Source of the DNA: a virus
Length of the DNA stretch: 37,688 nucleotides
Strand: one strand, 5' to 3'
IMG/VR virus record: IMGVR_UViG_3300027467_000055
Coordinates: 1-37,688 of that record
How positions within the stretch are numbered: the first letter of the stretch is position 1; each line of letters begins with the position of its first letter. This document shows, piece by piece, positions 15,882 to 23,544 of the stretch. A program made the translations under genes and the position numbers. The notes under the pieces were generated by a model that was not told the DNA's origin, made no database searches, and saw only the letters and a list, made by a program, of their open reading frames with translations.

Positions 15882-17261
15882 ATGCCCATCAACCCCGCAA
15901 TCGCAATGGGAGTTCGAGGGATCGAACTCCAAGACCCACTGGCTCAGTACGGTCGTGTGGCCGCGATCCAGAGTGCCCAAAACCAAAATCAGTTGGCTCA
16001 ATACCAACTGGGCGCTGCTCAACGCGCCGAGGCCAAAGACATCGCCCGCACCAACGCTCTTGCGCAAGCAGGAAGCGACGACACGGCCATCGCCAACGCG
16101 CTGCTGAAAGCTGGTGACCTCAAAGGTTATTCTGACTTTGTGAAAACGCGCCGCGAAACGATGAAGGCCGACACCGAACTGGTGGACGCCAAACTGAAGC
16201 AGTCGCGCTCGTTCCTCGACACCATCGACCCGATGGACCCCAATGCGCCCCAGCAGTATTTGGCATGGCATCAGGCCAATCACGCTGATCCAGTGCTTGG
16301 TCCCGTGCTGAAGTCCCGGGGTATCACTGCCGAGCAGTCTCTTGGACGCATCAATGATGCCATTGCCAAAGGTCCGCAGGCTTTTGCTCAACTGATCGCA
16401 CAGTCGAAGCTGGGTACTGAGAAGTTCATGGAACTGAACAAACCCACGACGCAGGTCATCGACCAAAGCGGCCAGCGCCAAGTGATCCAGTTGCCGGGTC
16501 TGGGCGGTGCGCCAACCACCGTGGGCACCTACGCCGATGTACCACTGCCTGCCGCTGTCGAGGCTCAAAAGTCTCGGATTGCCAAGGCTGGTGCCACCAA
16601 CGTCAACGTCAGTACCGAGAAGAAGTACGGTGAGCGTTTCGGTGGCCTGATCGCTGATCAAGATGCTGCCAAGTTGGCCGCTGCCGAGAAGGCACCGGAA
16701 GCTGCGGCAACTGCGGATCGCGTCATGGACCTGATCTCGACCGGTAAGGTTATCACCGGCACTGGTGCAAATGCCCGGTTGCAGATCGCCAAGGCGCTTA
16801 ATCTGGCCGGTGGTACCGACTCGGAGAAGATCAAGAACACCGAGGTGCTGGTGTCCTCGCTGGCCGAGACAACGCTGGGTGCCATCAAGTCGTCCAACCT
16901 CGGCGCAGGCCAAGGCTTCACCAACGCCGACCGAGACTTCTTGGAAAAGGCAAAAGCTGGTCAACTCAGCTACGACGCCAAGTCGCTGTCCGAACTGGCC
17001 CGTCTGTCGCGCCTCGCGGCCGAAAAGAGCGCAGAGTCGTGGAACTCTCGGGTCAAGCAAATTCCCGCTGCTGCCCTCGAAGGTACTGGCATCACCACCG
17101 AACCCATCGTGGTACCCAAGCGCCAACCAGGTGCTGGTGCAAGCACGGCCAACATTCCCGCTGCTGCGATTCAGGCGCTGCGGGCTGGTCAGGGTACTGC
17201 TGAGCAGTTTGATGCGGTCTTCGGTGCCGGTGCAGCGGCCAAAGTCCTCAAGGGGAAGTAA
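15882..17261 (+). CDS. Internal virion / DNA ejection protein
   Basis: A 459-residue protein dominated by Ala, Gln, Lys and Leu, predicted largely helical (AIQSAQNQNQLAQYQLGAAQ, DTAIANALLKAGDLKGYSDF). The middle has a Pro/Gly-rich linker (QLPGLGGAPTTVGTYADVPL), then more helix. Length and place match P22 gp20 (471 aa). No catalytic motif is seen. GGAG (15873-15876) lies upstream of the start, and the next gene begins immediately after the stop with no gap. Confidence 0.8.
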   Translation: MPINPAIAMGVRGIELQDPLAQYGRVAAIQSAQNQNQLAQYQLGAAQRAEAKDIARTNALAQAGSDDTAIANALLKAGDLKGYSDFVKTRRETMKADTELVDAKLKQSRSFLDTIDPMDPNAPQQYLAWHQANHADPVLGPVLKSRGITAEQSLGRINDAIAKGPQAFAQLIAQSKLGTEKFMELNKPTTQVIDQSGQRQVIQLPGLGGAPTTVGTYADVPLPAAVEAQKSRIAKAGATNVNVSTEKKYGERFGGLIADQDAAKLAAAEKAPEAAATADRVMDLISTGKVITGTGANARLQIAKALNLAGGTDSEKIKNTEVLVSSLAETTLGAIKSSNLGAGQGFTNADRDFLEKAKAGQLSYDAKSLSELARLSRLAAEKSAESWNSRVKQIPAAALEGTGITTEPIVVPKRQPGAGASTANIPAAAIQALRAGQGTAEQFDAVFGAGAAAKVLKGK

Positions 17262-19202
17262 ATGGCAGAGAACCCGTTTGCCCAGTTTGCCGCTCAACCG
17301 CAGGCACCTGCTGCCAATCCGTTTGAGCAGTTCGCTCCTGCTGCTTCCACCGGCGGTGTCCCCGGCCCGCGCCGCAGCTATTCGCTGACTGAGGTGCCTG
17401 TGGAGGCCGTCAAGAACGTGCCCGAGAGTGCGGGCCGCTTCGTCGGTGGTGTCTTGCAAGCTGTGACCAGCCCGGTCCAAACCCTCACCGGCATCCTCGA
17501 TGCTGGTGCTGGGGCGCTGCGCAACGCGCTGCCAAAGGGTGTGGTCAACTTCATCGACCAATTCGACACCAACCCGGAAGCCACGCAGCGGGCGGTCCAG
17601 ACAGCCAACGCCATTGGGGGCATGTACAAGGACCGCTACGGCAGCTACGAAGGGATCAAGCGCACGTTTGCCGAAGACCCCGTGGGTGCTGCTGCGGACC
17701 TGTCCACGCTGCTCAGTGGTGGCGGTGCTGCCGCGACCAAGCTGGGTGCCACGCAGACTGGCGCTGCGCTGTCCAAGGCCGGTACAGCCATCAACCCGAT
17801 GCGCCCCATCGCACCGGTCATCGAGGCTCCGTTCAAGCTGGCCGCGAAGGGCGCGGGTGCGGTCTACAACGCCCTCGACCCGAAGTCGGCAGCGTACCTG
17901 ACGGCCGTGGAAGGACGTGGCCCCGAGGTGCTCAACGCCCTGCGCCAGCCGTCCGAGATCGTCCCGGGCAGCTTGCCCACGGCCGCTGAAGCTGCTGCAC
18001 CTGTGGGAGCCACCCGGTTCTCGGCAATGGGTGCATCTGCCGCCAAAACGGCCCCGACCCCGTTCTATGAGCGGGCCGAGGCTCAGAAGGCCGCGCAGCT
18101 TGCCGCTGTGCAGCAGGTCGGCAAAACCCCTGCTGAACTCAAAGCTGCCGAAGCAACACGCAAGGCCACGGCCAAGCAGTTGTATGGCATCTCCGACAAT
18201 GCGATGGTGGCAGCGGATGACACGTTCGCCTCGCTGCTGAACCGCCCCTCGATGGACAAGGTGCTGGCCCGCGCCAGCGATCTGGCTGCGGAAAAGGGTC
18301 AGCCTTTCCAAATTGGTCAGAACCGTCCTGCGCAGGTGGTGCCATCCAGCATTGTCGATGAGGCAGGTCGTCCGCTGGGTCAGACCGTGATCCCGGGCGA
18401 AGTTGCCAAGTACCCGGGCAGCAGCCTCCACGCCATGAAGATGGCCTTCGATGACCTGATCAAAGACCCGGCCACGTTTGGCATCGGCTCGGCCGAAGCC
18501 AAGGCCATCGGTCGCACCCGCGCCCAGTTCCTTGAGTGGGCCGAGAGCAAAGCCCCGTCATACAAGACCGCCCGGGAAACCTTTGCCGCGCAGAGCAAGC
18601 CGATCAACCAGATGGAAGTCGGCCAGTTCCTTGAGGGCAAACTCAAGCCCGCGCTGGGTGAGGAAACCGCTCGTCTGCGGGCCGCAGGGTTCGCTGGGGC
18701 ATTGGAGAACGCCCCGGGTACCATCAAGCGGGCCACCGGTGAATCGCGGTTCCAGAGCCTGTCTGAAGTGCTCACGCCCGAGCAGGTCAAGATTGTCGAG
18801 GATGTCCGCGCCGATCTGGCCCGCGCCCGTCAAGCAGAGGCGCAGGCCGCTGCCGCCCGGGGTGCTGGTCCTGACGTGAACCTGATGGGCACCGAGGTCA
18901 TGGGCAGCGTCCGCGCTCCCAACTTCATCAACAACGTGACCACGGTCGCCAACGATCTGCTGCGCCGGATGCAAGGCAAGCTCGATCAAAAGTTGGCAAT
19001 CGAACTGGCTGCTGAGATGCTGGACCCGGCCGCAGCAGCCAAGGCGCTGGAAAAGGCGATGGCCCGCCAAGCCAAAGGCGAGAAGCTGGCTGACCCCTTC
19101 AAGAAAACCGGCAAGGCTGCATCCAAGGTCTTGCGCACCCCTGCCGCCGTGAACATGCTTGCTCCGGCCGCTGAAGTTCAAAACTCGCTTGTTACGGAGT
19201 AA
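17262..19202 (+). CDS. Large internal virion / DNA ejection protein
   Basis: A 646-residue Ala-rich protein. The N-terminus repeats an NPF-x-QF motif (ENPFAQFAAQ, ANPFEQFAPA), a pattern I recall at the start of many podoviral internal proteins. Further on are Gly/Ala-rich hydrophobic stretches (GGVLQAVTSPVQTLTGILDA, AADLSTLLSGGGAAATKLGA) that could become membrane-active on injection, and long helices. Length and place match P22 gp16 (609 aa). No lytic transglycosylase motif is visible. The ATG immediately follows the preceding TAA. Confidence 0.8.
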   Translation: MAENPFAQFAAQPQAPAANPFEQFAPAASTGGVPGPRRSYSLTEVPVEAVKNVPESAGRFVGGVLQAVTSPVQTLTGILDAGAGALRNALPKGVVNFIDQFDTNPEATQRAVQTANAIGGMYKDRYGSYEGIKRTFAEDPVGAAADLSTLLSGGGAAATKLGATQTGAALSKAGTAINPMRPIAPVIEAPFKLAAKGAGAVYNALDPKSAAYLTAVEGRGPEVLNALRQPSEIVPGSLPTAAEAAAPVGATRFSAMGASAAKTAPTPFYERAEAQKAAQLAAVQQVGKTPAELKAAEATRKATAKQLYGISDNAMVAADDTFASLLNRPSMDKVLARASDLAAEKGQPFQIGQNRPAQVVPSSIVDEAGRPLGQTVIPGEVAKYPGSSLHAMKMAFDDLIKDPATFGIGSAEAKAIGRTRAQFLEWAESKAPSYKTARETFAAQSKPINQMEVGQFLEGKLKPALGEETARLRAAGFAGALENAPGTIKRATGESRFQSLSEVLTPEQVKIVEDVRADLARARQAEAQAAAARGAGPDVNLMGTEVMGSVRAPNFINNVTTVANDLLRRMQGKLDQKLAIELAAEMLDPAAAAKALEKAMARQAKGEKLADPFKKTGKAASKVLRTPAAVNMLAPAAEVQNSLVTE

Positions 19203-19208
19203 AGACAG

Positions 19209-19424
19209 ATGGCGTTCGACGAAACGAACTTCGACCCAGTGAAATACGGCGTCCTGTGGGAACGGGTGCAGGTGATGGACAAGAAGATGGACAAGATGGA
19301 AGCCCAGATTGACCAGCTTCTTGAACTCGCCAACAAGTCCAAAGGCGGGTTCTGGATGGGCATGACCATCGCATCGGGTGTTGGTGGCATCATCGGCTGG
19401 ATCACAAGTCACTGGAAGCCCTGA
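19209..19424 (+). CDS. Small membrane protein, holin/XhlA-like candidate
   Basis: A 71-residue protein: charged, heptad-like N-terminal half (VLWERVQVMDKKMDKMEAQI), then a single C-terminal transmembrane segment (WMGMTIASGVGGIIGWITSH) containing GVGG. A soluble coiled coil followed by one membrane helix near the C-terminus is the layout of XhlA-type lysis helpers and some holins. It lies directly before the endolysin gene, which supports a lysis role. Calling it the holin itself is inference, because a second candidate follows the endolysin. Confidence 0.7.
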   Translation: MAFDETNFDPVKYGVLWERVQVMDKKMDKMEAQIDQLLELANKSKGGFWMGMTIASGVGGIIGWITSHWKP

Positions 19425-19425
19425 C

Positions 19426-19821
19426 ATGTACACCCTTGGCGTTCGATCAAAAGCACGGCTCAAGGGCGTACACCCCGATCTGGTCAAAGTCGTCGAGCGG
19501 GCCATCAACATCACCACGGTGGACTTCACCGTGCTCGAAGGCGTCCGCGATCCACTGCGCCAGAAGAAGCTGGTGGAGGCCGGGGCCAGTCAGACCATGA
19601 ACTCGCGCCACATCCCCGGAGCCGATGGGTTCGCCAAAGCGGTGGACCTCGGGGCTTGGGTGGATGATCAGGTGGACTGGTCATGGCCCCTGTACGCCAA
19701 GATCGCCGCAGCCATGAAGGAAGCGGCCAAGCAGGTCGGTGTGCCAATCGAGTGGGGTGGTGACTGGAAAACCTTCCGCGATGGGCCGCATTTCCAACTG
19801 CCCAAGAAGGAGTACCCATGA
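19426..19821 (+). CDS. Endolysin, M15-type L-alanyl-D-glutamate (VanY-like) peptidase
   Basis: A 131-residue peptidase of the M15 family, like T5 endolysin (137 aa). Zinc ligands are visible as SRH (H62), AVDLG (D74) and GPHFQL (H122), with WGGDW and the Asp before GPH as expected for the active site. It cleaves the peptide stems of peptidoglycan at the end of infection. Compared with the common SRHLTGHAVDL there is a small insertion (SRHIPGADGFAKAVDL). No signal peptide, so it needs a holin. ATG 19426 lies one base after the preceding stop; a longer frame from 19378 is not needed. Confidence 0.95.
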   Translation: MYTLGVRSKARLKGVHPDLVKVVERAINITTVDFTVLEGVRDPLRQKKLVEAGASQTMNSRHIPGADGFAKAVDLGAWVDDQVDWSWPLYAKIAAAMKEAAKQVGVPIEWGGDWKTFRDGPHFQLPKKEYP

Positions 19822-20189
19822 TGGACCCGTTGACCATCCTCGCCGCGCTCGGCCCGCTGGCCGTTGATCTGGGCAAATCCTTGATCGGTCGGTTCATCCA
19901 GACCGACACCTACAAGCCGGTGAACGTGGACGAGTACGTCAAGATGCGCCAGCTTGATCTGGACATGTTCAAGGCGATGAATGATGCGGGTGGTACCAAC
20001 CCCTCATACCCGTGGGTCGAGGCTGCTGTGCGCCTGATGCGACCCGCTGTCGCCATGATTGTGCTGGGCACATGGGCGTACCTGAAGCTGAACAACTTGG
20101 ACAGCGACTCGGTGGACAACTTCGCCGCTGCCGTGGGCTTCTACCTGTTCGGTGACCGTACCCTGTTCTACGCCCGCAAGGCCAAGTAA
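19818..20189 (+). CDS. Holin candidate, three-transmembrane type
   Basis: A 123-residue protein with hydrophobic segments near residues 5-23 (LTILAALGPLAVDLGKSLIG), 72-90 (RPAVAMIVLGTWAYLKLNNL) and 100-118 (NFAAAVGFYLFGDRTLFYAR). The middle block PSYPWVEAAVRLMRPAVAMI and the ending YLFGDRTLFYARKAK recall the three-TM holin family first defined in gene transfer agents. It overlaps the endolysin stop as ATGA and shares an AAGGAG site upstream. It is the last rightward late gene; its 3' end overlaps the 3' end of the leftward neighbour by 22 bases. Confidence 0.78.
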   Translation: MMDPLTILAALGPLAVDLGKSLIGRFIQTDTYKPVNVDEYVKMRQLDLDMFKAMNDAGGTNPSYPWVEAAVRLMRPAVAMIVLGTWAYLKLNNLDSDSVDNFAAAVGFYLFGDRTLFYARKAK

Positions 20190-20380
20190 ATCAGCGGCAC
20201 CCAGACCAGCCAGCCAAGGATCGCCAGCAACATCCACTTTGCCAGTGCCTTAAGTTGCCGGTTGATGTACGGCACAAACACTGGTTGCGGGTGCTTGGGG
20301 TATCGCTGACCCACTTTGGCAACGCGCACTGGGCAATCGCGCCCTTGGTTGCAGTTCCCATATTCATCGCAACAGTTCAT
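20168..20380 (-). CDS. Small Cys-rich membrane protein
   Basis: A 70-residue protein. The N-terminus has four Cys in MNCCDEYGNCNQGRDC, which could bind metal. The C-terminal third is a transmembrane helix (WMLLAILGWLVWVPLIYLAL). I recall similar N-termini in small proteins of proteobacterial phages, without a known role. It is the last gene of the leftward replication operon and starts as ATGA within the stop of the upstream gene. It converges with the holin gene, sharing 22 bases on opposite strands. Confidence 0.7.
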   Translation of the reverse strand: MNCCDEYGNCNQGRDCPVRVAKVGQRYPKHPQPVFVPYINRQLKALAKWMLLAILGWLVWVPLIYLALRA

Positions 20381-20874
20381 AGCGGCACTCCTTCGAGTTT
20401 GGGCAACACGGTCATTTTCTTGTTGGCAAACTGGATGCGGGCAAACTCCAGCGCCCGCTCCATGTCCTTGATCGTGATCACGTCCATCTGGGCGTCATGC
20501 AGTTCCATGAGGGTCTGAAGCGCCTTGATCTGCTCGGCCGTGGGCACGAACCGCTTGGTGGTGACTGCCCGGTGGACAATTTGCAACAAAGCCTCGCGTC
20601 CGTCAATCGCCACGTCCTTGTACTCGGCACCGAACCCAAGCTGGTACAGCGCCTCCACGATGTTGGACATGGCGATCAGGGTGTCCATGTCACCCTTGAC
20701 CGCTGACCCGCGCATCAGCGCCACCATCGCCTCGCTGTTCTTGATCTTGAGGTCCAGCAGGTAGCTTTCATGCTTGGCGACAGGCTTGAGGCTTTCCATG
20801 ACGTAGCCAATCGTATCGAGTCGGACACCCTTGGGTCGGTACTTGCTGCGTTTCCTCACGACAACGACCTCCAT
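20377..20874 (-). CDS. Phage protein of unknown function
   Basis: A 165-residue, mainly helical protein with a basic N-terminus (VVVVRKRSKYRPKGVRLDTI). No motif is recognised. It lies in a tightly overlapping leftward operon, downstream of micro-genes and upstream of a small membrane protein, and carries C/G-ending codons like its neighbours, which supports it as a real gene. Early-expressed host-interaction or replication-accessory roles are possible but cannot be told from sequence. Confidence 0.75.
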   Translation of the reverse strand: MEVVVVRKRSKYRPKGVRLDTIGYVMESLKPVAKHESYLLDLKIKNSEAMVALMRGSAVKGDMDTLIAMSNIVEALYQLGFGAEYKDVAIDGREALLQIVHRAVTTKRFVPTAEQIKALQTLMELHDAQMDVITIKDMERALEFARIQFANKKMTVLPKLEGVPL

Positions 20875-21008
20875 TTGCTCTTGGGTTCGTTGGCCCGCTC
20901 CACGTAGAAGTGGATCAGGAAGTTGAAAATCTGGACGTAGGTCATGTCGATGCCTGTGTCGCGTTTGATGCGCTCACGGATCAGGTCGATGTCCTTGGTC
21001 ACAGGCAC
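20856..21008 (-). CDS. 50-residue phage protein
   Basis: A short ORF of 50 aa (MPVTKDIDLIRERIKRDTGI, then TYVQIFNFLIHFYVERANEP) with a GTG start at 21008; a second GTG at 21002 would give 48 aa. Helical, amphipathic, and protein-like in composition. It fills the gap between the 20377-20874 gene, whose start it overlaps by 19 bases, and the micro-gene upstream. No family recognised and no strong Shine-Dalgarno, so the start is uncertain. Confidence 0.5.
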   Translation of the reverse strand: MPVTKDIDLIRERIKRDTGIDMTYVQIFNFLIHFYVERANEPKSKWRSLS

Positions 21009-21033
21009 CAGATGCGCTTGGTCTTCGGGTCAA

Positions 21034-21144
21034 TCAAAACGGTGCCTCCGGTATCTGTTGGCGCTGCTGGCGCTGGTACTCGCGCTCCTGCTGTGGGGTC
21101 CACGGGACAGGCCCGCCCGGGGGAGGGAAGGGCCATGTGTTCAC
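21034..21144 (-). CDS. 36-residue Pro/Gln-rich micro-protein
   Basis: A GTG-started ORF of 36 aa: NTWPFPPPGGPVPWTPQQER then a Gln/Arg-rich end. GAGGAG lies five bases upstream of the GTG, and the start overlaps the preceding stop (GTGA). Pro-rich tiny proteins of this form are frequent in phage early operons; function unknown. The overlapping reading frames here give less protein-like sequences. Confidence 0.55.
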   Translation of the reverse strand: MNTWPFPPPGGPVPWTPQQEREYQRQQRQQIPEAPF

Positions 21145-21350
21145 GATTGCTCCTCGGTGGCTTTGTGCAGATAAACCGTCAGGCGCTTGATCTTGGCCTC
21201 GTAATACTTGCACATCGAGTCGGCGTATTCACGGCTGCTCTGAGCATCCAACAGTCTGCGCTTGGACTCCTCCAGTTCCCGCAGTGCGATGGCTTCGGCA
21301 CTCGGGGTGGTGTAAATGTTCTTCACCCAGTCATACAGTTCACGGATCAC
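21141..21350 (-). CDS. Small coiled-coil protein
   Basis: A 69-residue helical, charged protein (IALRELEESKRRLLDAQSSR, then EYADSMCKYYEAKIKRLTVY) likely to form a coiled coil. GTG start at 21350 with AGGAG five bases upstream. It is preceded by a 36-base gap holding a palindrome, one of the few gaps in this operon. No family assigned; probably a structural or regulatory partner of another protein. Confidence 0.68.
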   Translation of the reverse strand: MIRELYDWVKNIYTTPSAEAIALRELEESKRRLLDAQSSREYADSMCKYYEAKIKRLTVYLHKATEEQS

Positions 21351-21371
21351 GATTACTCCTTTGGTGGTTGA

Positions 21372-21394
21372 TGTGACACAAGTGTATCACACTT
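21372..21394. repeat. Overlapping palindromes in operon gap
   Basis: Bases 21372-21391 form an imperfect 20-bp palindrome beginning TGTGACACA and ending in TATCACA (16 of 20 positions symmetric). Bases 21380-21394 (AAGTGT, ATC, ACACTT) form a second, perfect 6-bp-arm palindrome. They span the stop codon of the MazG-like gene. Could be an operator or an RNA processing/attenuation hairpin; there is no T-run. Confidence 0.45.
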
Positions 21395-21692
21395 CTTTGA
21401 CGAACACACCTTCTTTTGTGAGGTAGCCTTTGCGGTCCTTGATCTCGTTGTAGGCACCCTTGAGGCAGTCCACCAGATTGATGTCCAGCACCGCGCACAC
21501 CATGATCAGCGTGACCACGATGTCACCCACAGCGTCCTTGGTTTCCTCGATGTTCTTCTTATTGATGGCAGCAAGCAACTCGGTTGTTTCTTCGAGGGTC
21601 TTGATGGCCTGCGACATTGCGGTGGCGTTCTGCACGATGCCACGGGCCTCGCCCCATTGCACCACTTTCATCTCGACTTCTGCGTAACTCAT
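21387..21692 (-). CDS. MazG-like nucleotide pyrophosphohydrolase
   Basis: A 101-residue all-alpha protein. Helix 1 carries KTLEETTELLAAINKKN, the E-x-x-E-type metal-binding helix; helix 2 carries EETKDAVGDIVVTLIMVCAV, the E-x-x-D motif. Together they form the Mg-binding site of MazG-type NTP-PPases. Single-domain phage versions hydrolyse (d)NTPs or affect ppGpp-linked starvation signalling. ATG 21692 (MSYAEVE) is preferred since AGGAG lies seven bases upstream; ATG 21698 is too close to it. It follows the helicase gene by two bases. Confidence 0.85.
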   Translation of the reverse strand: MSYAEVEMKVVQWGEARGIVQNATAMSQAIKTLEETTELLAAINKKNIEETKDAVGDIVVTLIMVCAVLDINLVDCLKGAYNEIKDRKGYLTKEGVFVKEV

Positions 21693-21694
21693 GC

Positions 21695-23101
21695 TCATAC
21701 TCCTTTGGATTGACGATACTGTTTGACTGCGTTGCGCAGTCCTGCTTGTGTTGTGGCCTTCTCGTCGAGGGCCAGTGCTTGCGCTTGATCCAGCGTGTTC
21801 TGCATCAGGATGCGGTGGCACATGACCGGGGCACCCTGACCCTGACGGCGCACCCGGGCGTTGAACTGCTCGTACAGGTCCAGCGACCAGTTGAGGCCAT
21901 ACCACACGAGAATGTGACCGTTCTTCTGAAGGCCGTCGATGCCGTGACCCATGCTGGCCGGGTGGCCGATCATCAAAGAACAATCACCAGTCTTCCACCG
22001 GTGCATCGCGTTGGTCAAAGACGCCTCGCTCTTGCACTCGGTCAGGTTGATCGGCCGCAACGCCTTGAACCGCTCCATGATCCGCTCGGCGTCAGACCGG
22101 TAGGCGTAGGCGCACAAGATCGGTGAGCCTTGCGCCTCGTCGATGATGTCCTCCAGCGCGTCCAGCTTCATGTCATGCACCGGCTCCCACAGCGGCATCC
22201 CGGCAATCGGGTACATGGCACCGTTGGAGAACTGTAAGCACTTGTTGGTGAGCGCAGCTTGGTTGAACGCCTCGACCTCCTTGCCGCTGTCGAGCACGAG
22301 GAAGAACTCTTTCTCCAGTTTGTCGTACTTGGCCCGCAAATCATCGGGCATCTCGATCTCCACGTTGTTCACGATCAGATCGGGTAGGGGGTTGTAGTCC
22401 TCGGCTGACATCTCCAGCGTGATGTCACCGATCAGCTTCTTGATGGTGTCCTCGGTGTCCTCATACGGCACCTCTTTGTACGGCCCCACCTTGCGGTAGA
22501 ACCGGGTGCGGAAGGTGGTCTTGCTGGTGCCCAGACGCTCACCCCGATCCACCACGAGGAACTGACCGTGGAGGTCTTTGTAGCCGTTGCTGGCCGGGGT
22601 GCCGGTGAGGCCCGTGGTCCAGTCGAACTTGTCCGCGATCTTACGAAACGCCTTGACCCGGTTCGTGCTGGAGTTCTTCATCTTGCTGATCTCGTCCCAG
22701 ATGATCCCGTTGAACGGCATCGGGCGATCCTTCTTGACGAAGTAGGTCTGGAGAGTCTCGGCCAGCCAGCCGAGGTTCTCGTAGTTGATCATGTACACGT
22801 CAGCAGGGCGCAGCAACGCCCGGGTGCGCTGGTCCTTGGTACCCGCCACCATGCTGAACCGCAGGTGTTTGGTGTGCTCCCACTTCGCAGCCTCTTGCCG
22901 CCACACCAGTCGGATGACTCGGATCGGGGCCACGATGATCACGCCGCGCAGGAAGCCGGTGTTGATCAGGTGCGCGAGGCTGGTCAGCGTGATGACGGTT
23001 TTGCCCAGACCCATGTCCAACCACAGCATCGAGTTGGCATGGGTGCATTGGAAGTTGACCGCCTTCTTCTGGTAGTCGTGGAGCAGGTCAGGTGTCAGCA
23101 T
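21695..23101 (-). CDS. SNF2-type DEAD-like helicase
   Basis: A 468-residue superfamily 2 helicase. Motif I is MGLGKT (residues 30-35), Ia APIRVI, motif II is DEIS (136-139) instead of DEAH, motif III is TGTPASN, motif V lies near MGHGIDGLQ, and motif VI is QFNARVRRQGQ. This set is that of the SNF2-like phage helicases that accompany VRR-NUC nucleases. It is an ATP-driven DNA translocase, probably acting in replication or recombination. The gene lies in the leftward replication operon between a 56-residue ORF and MazG. Confidence 0.93.
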   Translation of the reverse strand: MLTPDLLHDYQKKAVNFQCTHANSMLWLDMGLGKTVITLTSLAHLINTGFLRGVIIVAPIRVIRLVWRQEAAKWEHTKHLRFSMVAGTKDQRTRALLRPADVYMINYENLGWLAETLQTYFVKKDRPMPFNGIIWDEISKMKNSSTNRVKAFRKIADKFDWTTGLTGTPASNGYKDLHGQFLVVDRGERLGTSKTTFRTRFYRKVGPYKEVPYEDTEDTIKKLIGDITLEMSAEDYNPLPDLIVNNVEIEMPDDLRAKYDKLEKEFFLVLDSGKEVEAFNQAALTNKCLQFSNGAMYPIAGMPLWEPVHDMKLDALEDIIDEAQGSPILCAYAYRSDAERIMERFKALRPINLTECKSEASLTNAMHRWKTGDCSLMIGHPASMGHGIDGLQKNGHILVWYGLNWSLDLYEQFNARVRRQGQGAPVMCHRILMQNTLDQAQALALDEKATTQAGLRNAVKQYRQSKGV

Positions 23102-23258
23102 ACATCACCGGAATAGTCGTGCGAATTTCTACACCACCGTGTTCAAAACAAAGAGTGTTGCCAGAGATGCGAACACGAATGAGGTGTTTTTCACCCCAAC
23201 TCAATCCAAACCACGCAACAGCGTTTTTGAAATTTTCATAAAAAGTTTCAGCGTCCAT
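23088..23258 (-). CDS. 56-residue phage protein
   Basis: A short ORF of 56 aa (DAETFYENFKNAVAWFGLSW, then EKHLIRVRISGNTLCFEHGG) starting one base after the VRR-NUC stop and overlapping the helicase start by 14 bases. A helix followed by beta strands is plausible. More AT-rich than its neighbours, with T/A-ending codons, so it may have been acquired separately. No family recognised. Confidence 0.6.
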   Translation of the reverse strand: MDAETFYENFKNAVAWFGLSWGEKHLIRVRISGNTLCFEHGGVEIRTTIPVMYADT

Positions 23259-23259
23259 G

Positions 23260-23544
23260 TCAGCATCCCATCACCATTACGTCGATCATCAGCTTACCCT
23301 CGTCCACGTTGTCAATCACGAACACGTTGACCATTTGCTGGCGCAGCCTGTCATGCTCACGGTACTGTGCTGGTGTGGGCACTTGACCCTTGCGCTTGAA
23401 CTCGCAGAACCACATGCGGCCATCGGGTCCAATGAACAGTCGATCAGGTACAGCGGCGCGGTTGGGGCTGGTGAACTTGTAGGCCAGCACACCTTTGCTC
23501 TTAGCGTAGTCGCAGACCTTGGCTTCAATCTGTTTTTCCAGCAT
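23260..23544 (-). CDS. VRR-NUC domain nuclease
   Basis: A 94-residue stand-alone VRR-NUC (PD-(D/E)XK superfamily). N-terminal acidic helix (MLEKQIEAKVCDYAKSKG), then AVPDRLF with catalytic Asp34, then CEFKRKGQ with Glu48 and Lys50, and QYREHDRLRQQMVNVFVID. Phage versions are structure-specific endonucleases, possibly Holliday junction resolvases, and usually sit beside an SNF2-type helicase, as here. The gene overlaps the DUF3310 gene upstream by 20 bases. Confidence 0.93.
   Translation of the reverse strand: MLEKQIEAKVCDYAKSKGVLAYKFTSPNRAAVPDRLFIGPDGRMWFCEFKRKGQVPTPAQYREHDRLRQQMVNVFVIDNVDEGKLMIDVMVMGC

Noticed and set aside
15801-18431. Leftward 876-residue ORF opposite the ejection-protein genes
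   Set aside because: A shadow of GC-rich biased codons: no motifs, no ribosome-binding site, and fully antisense to two well-supported ejection genes. The same holds for long antisense frames at 2386-3507, 3523-4554, 8895-10169 and 11582-12763.
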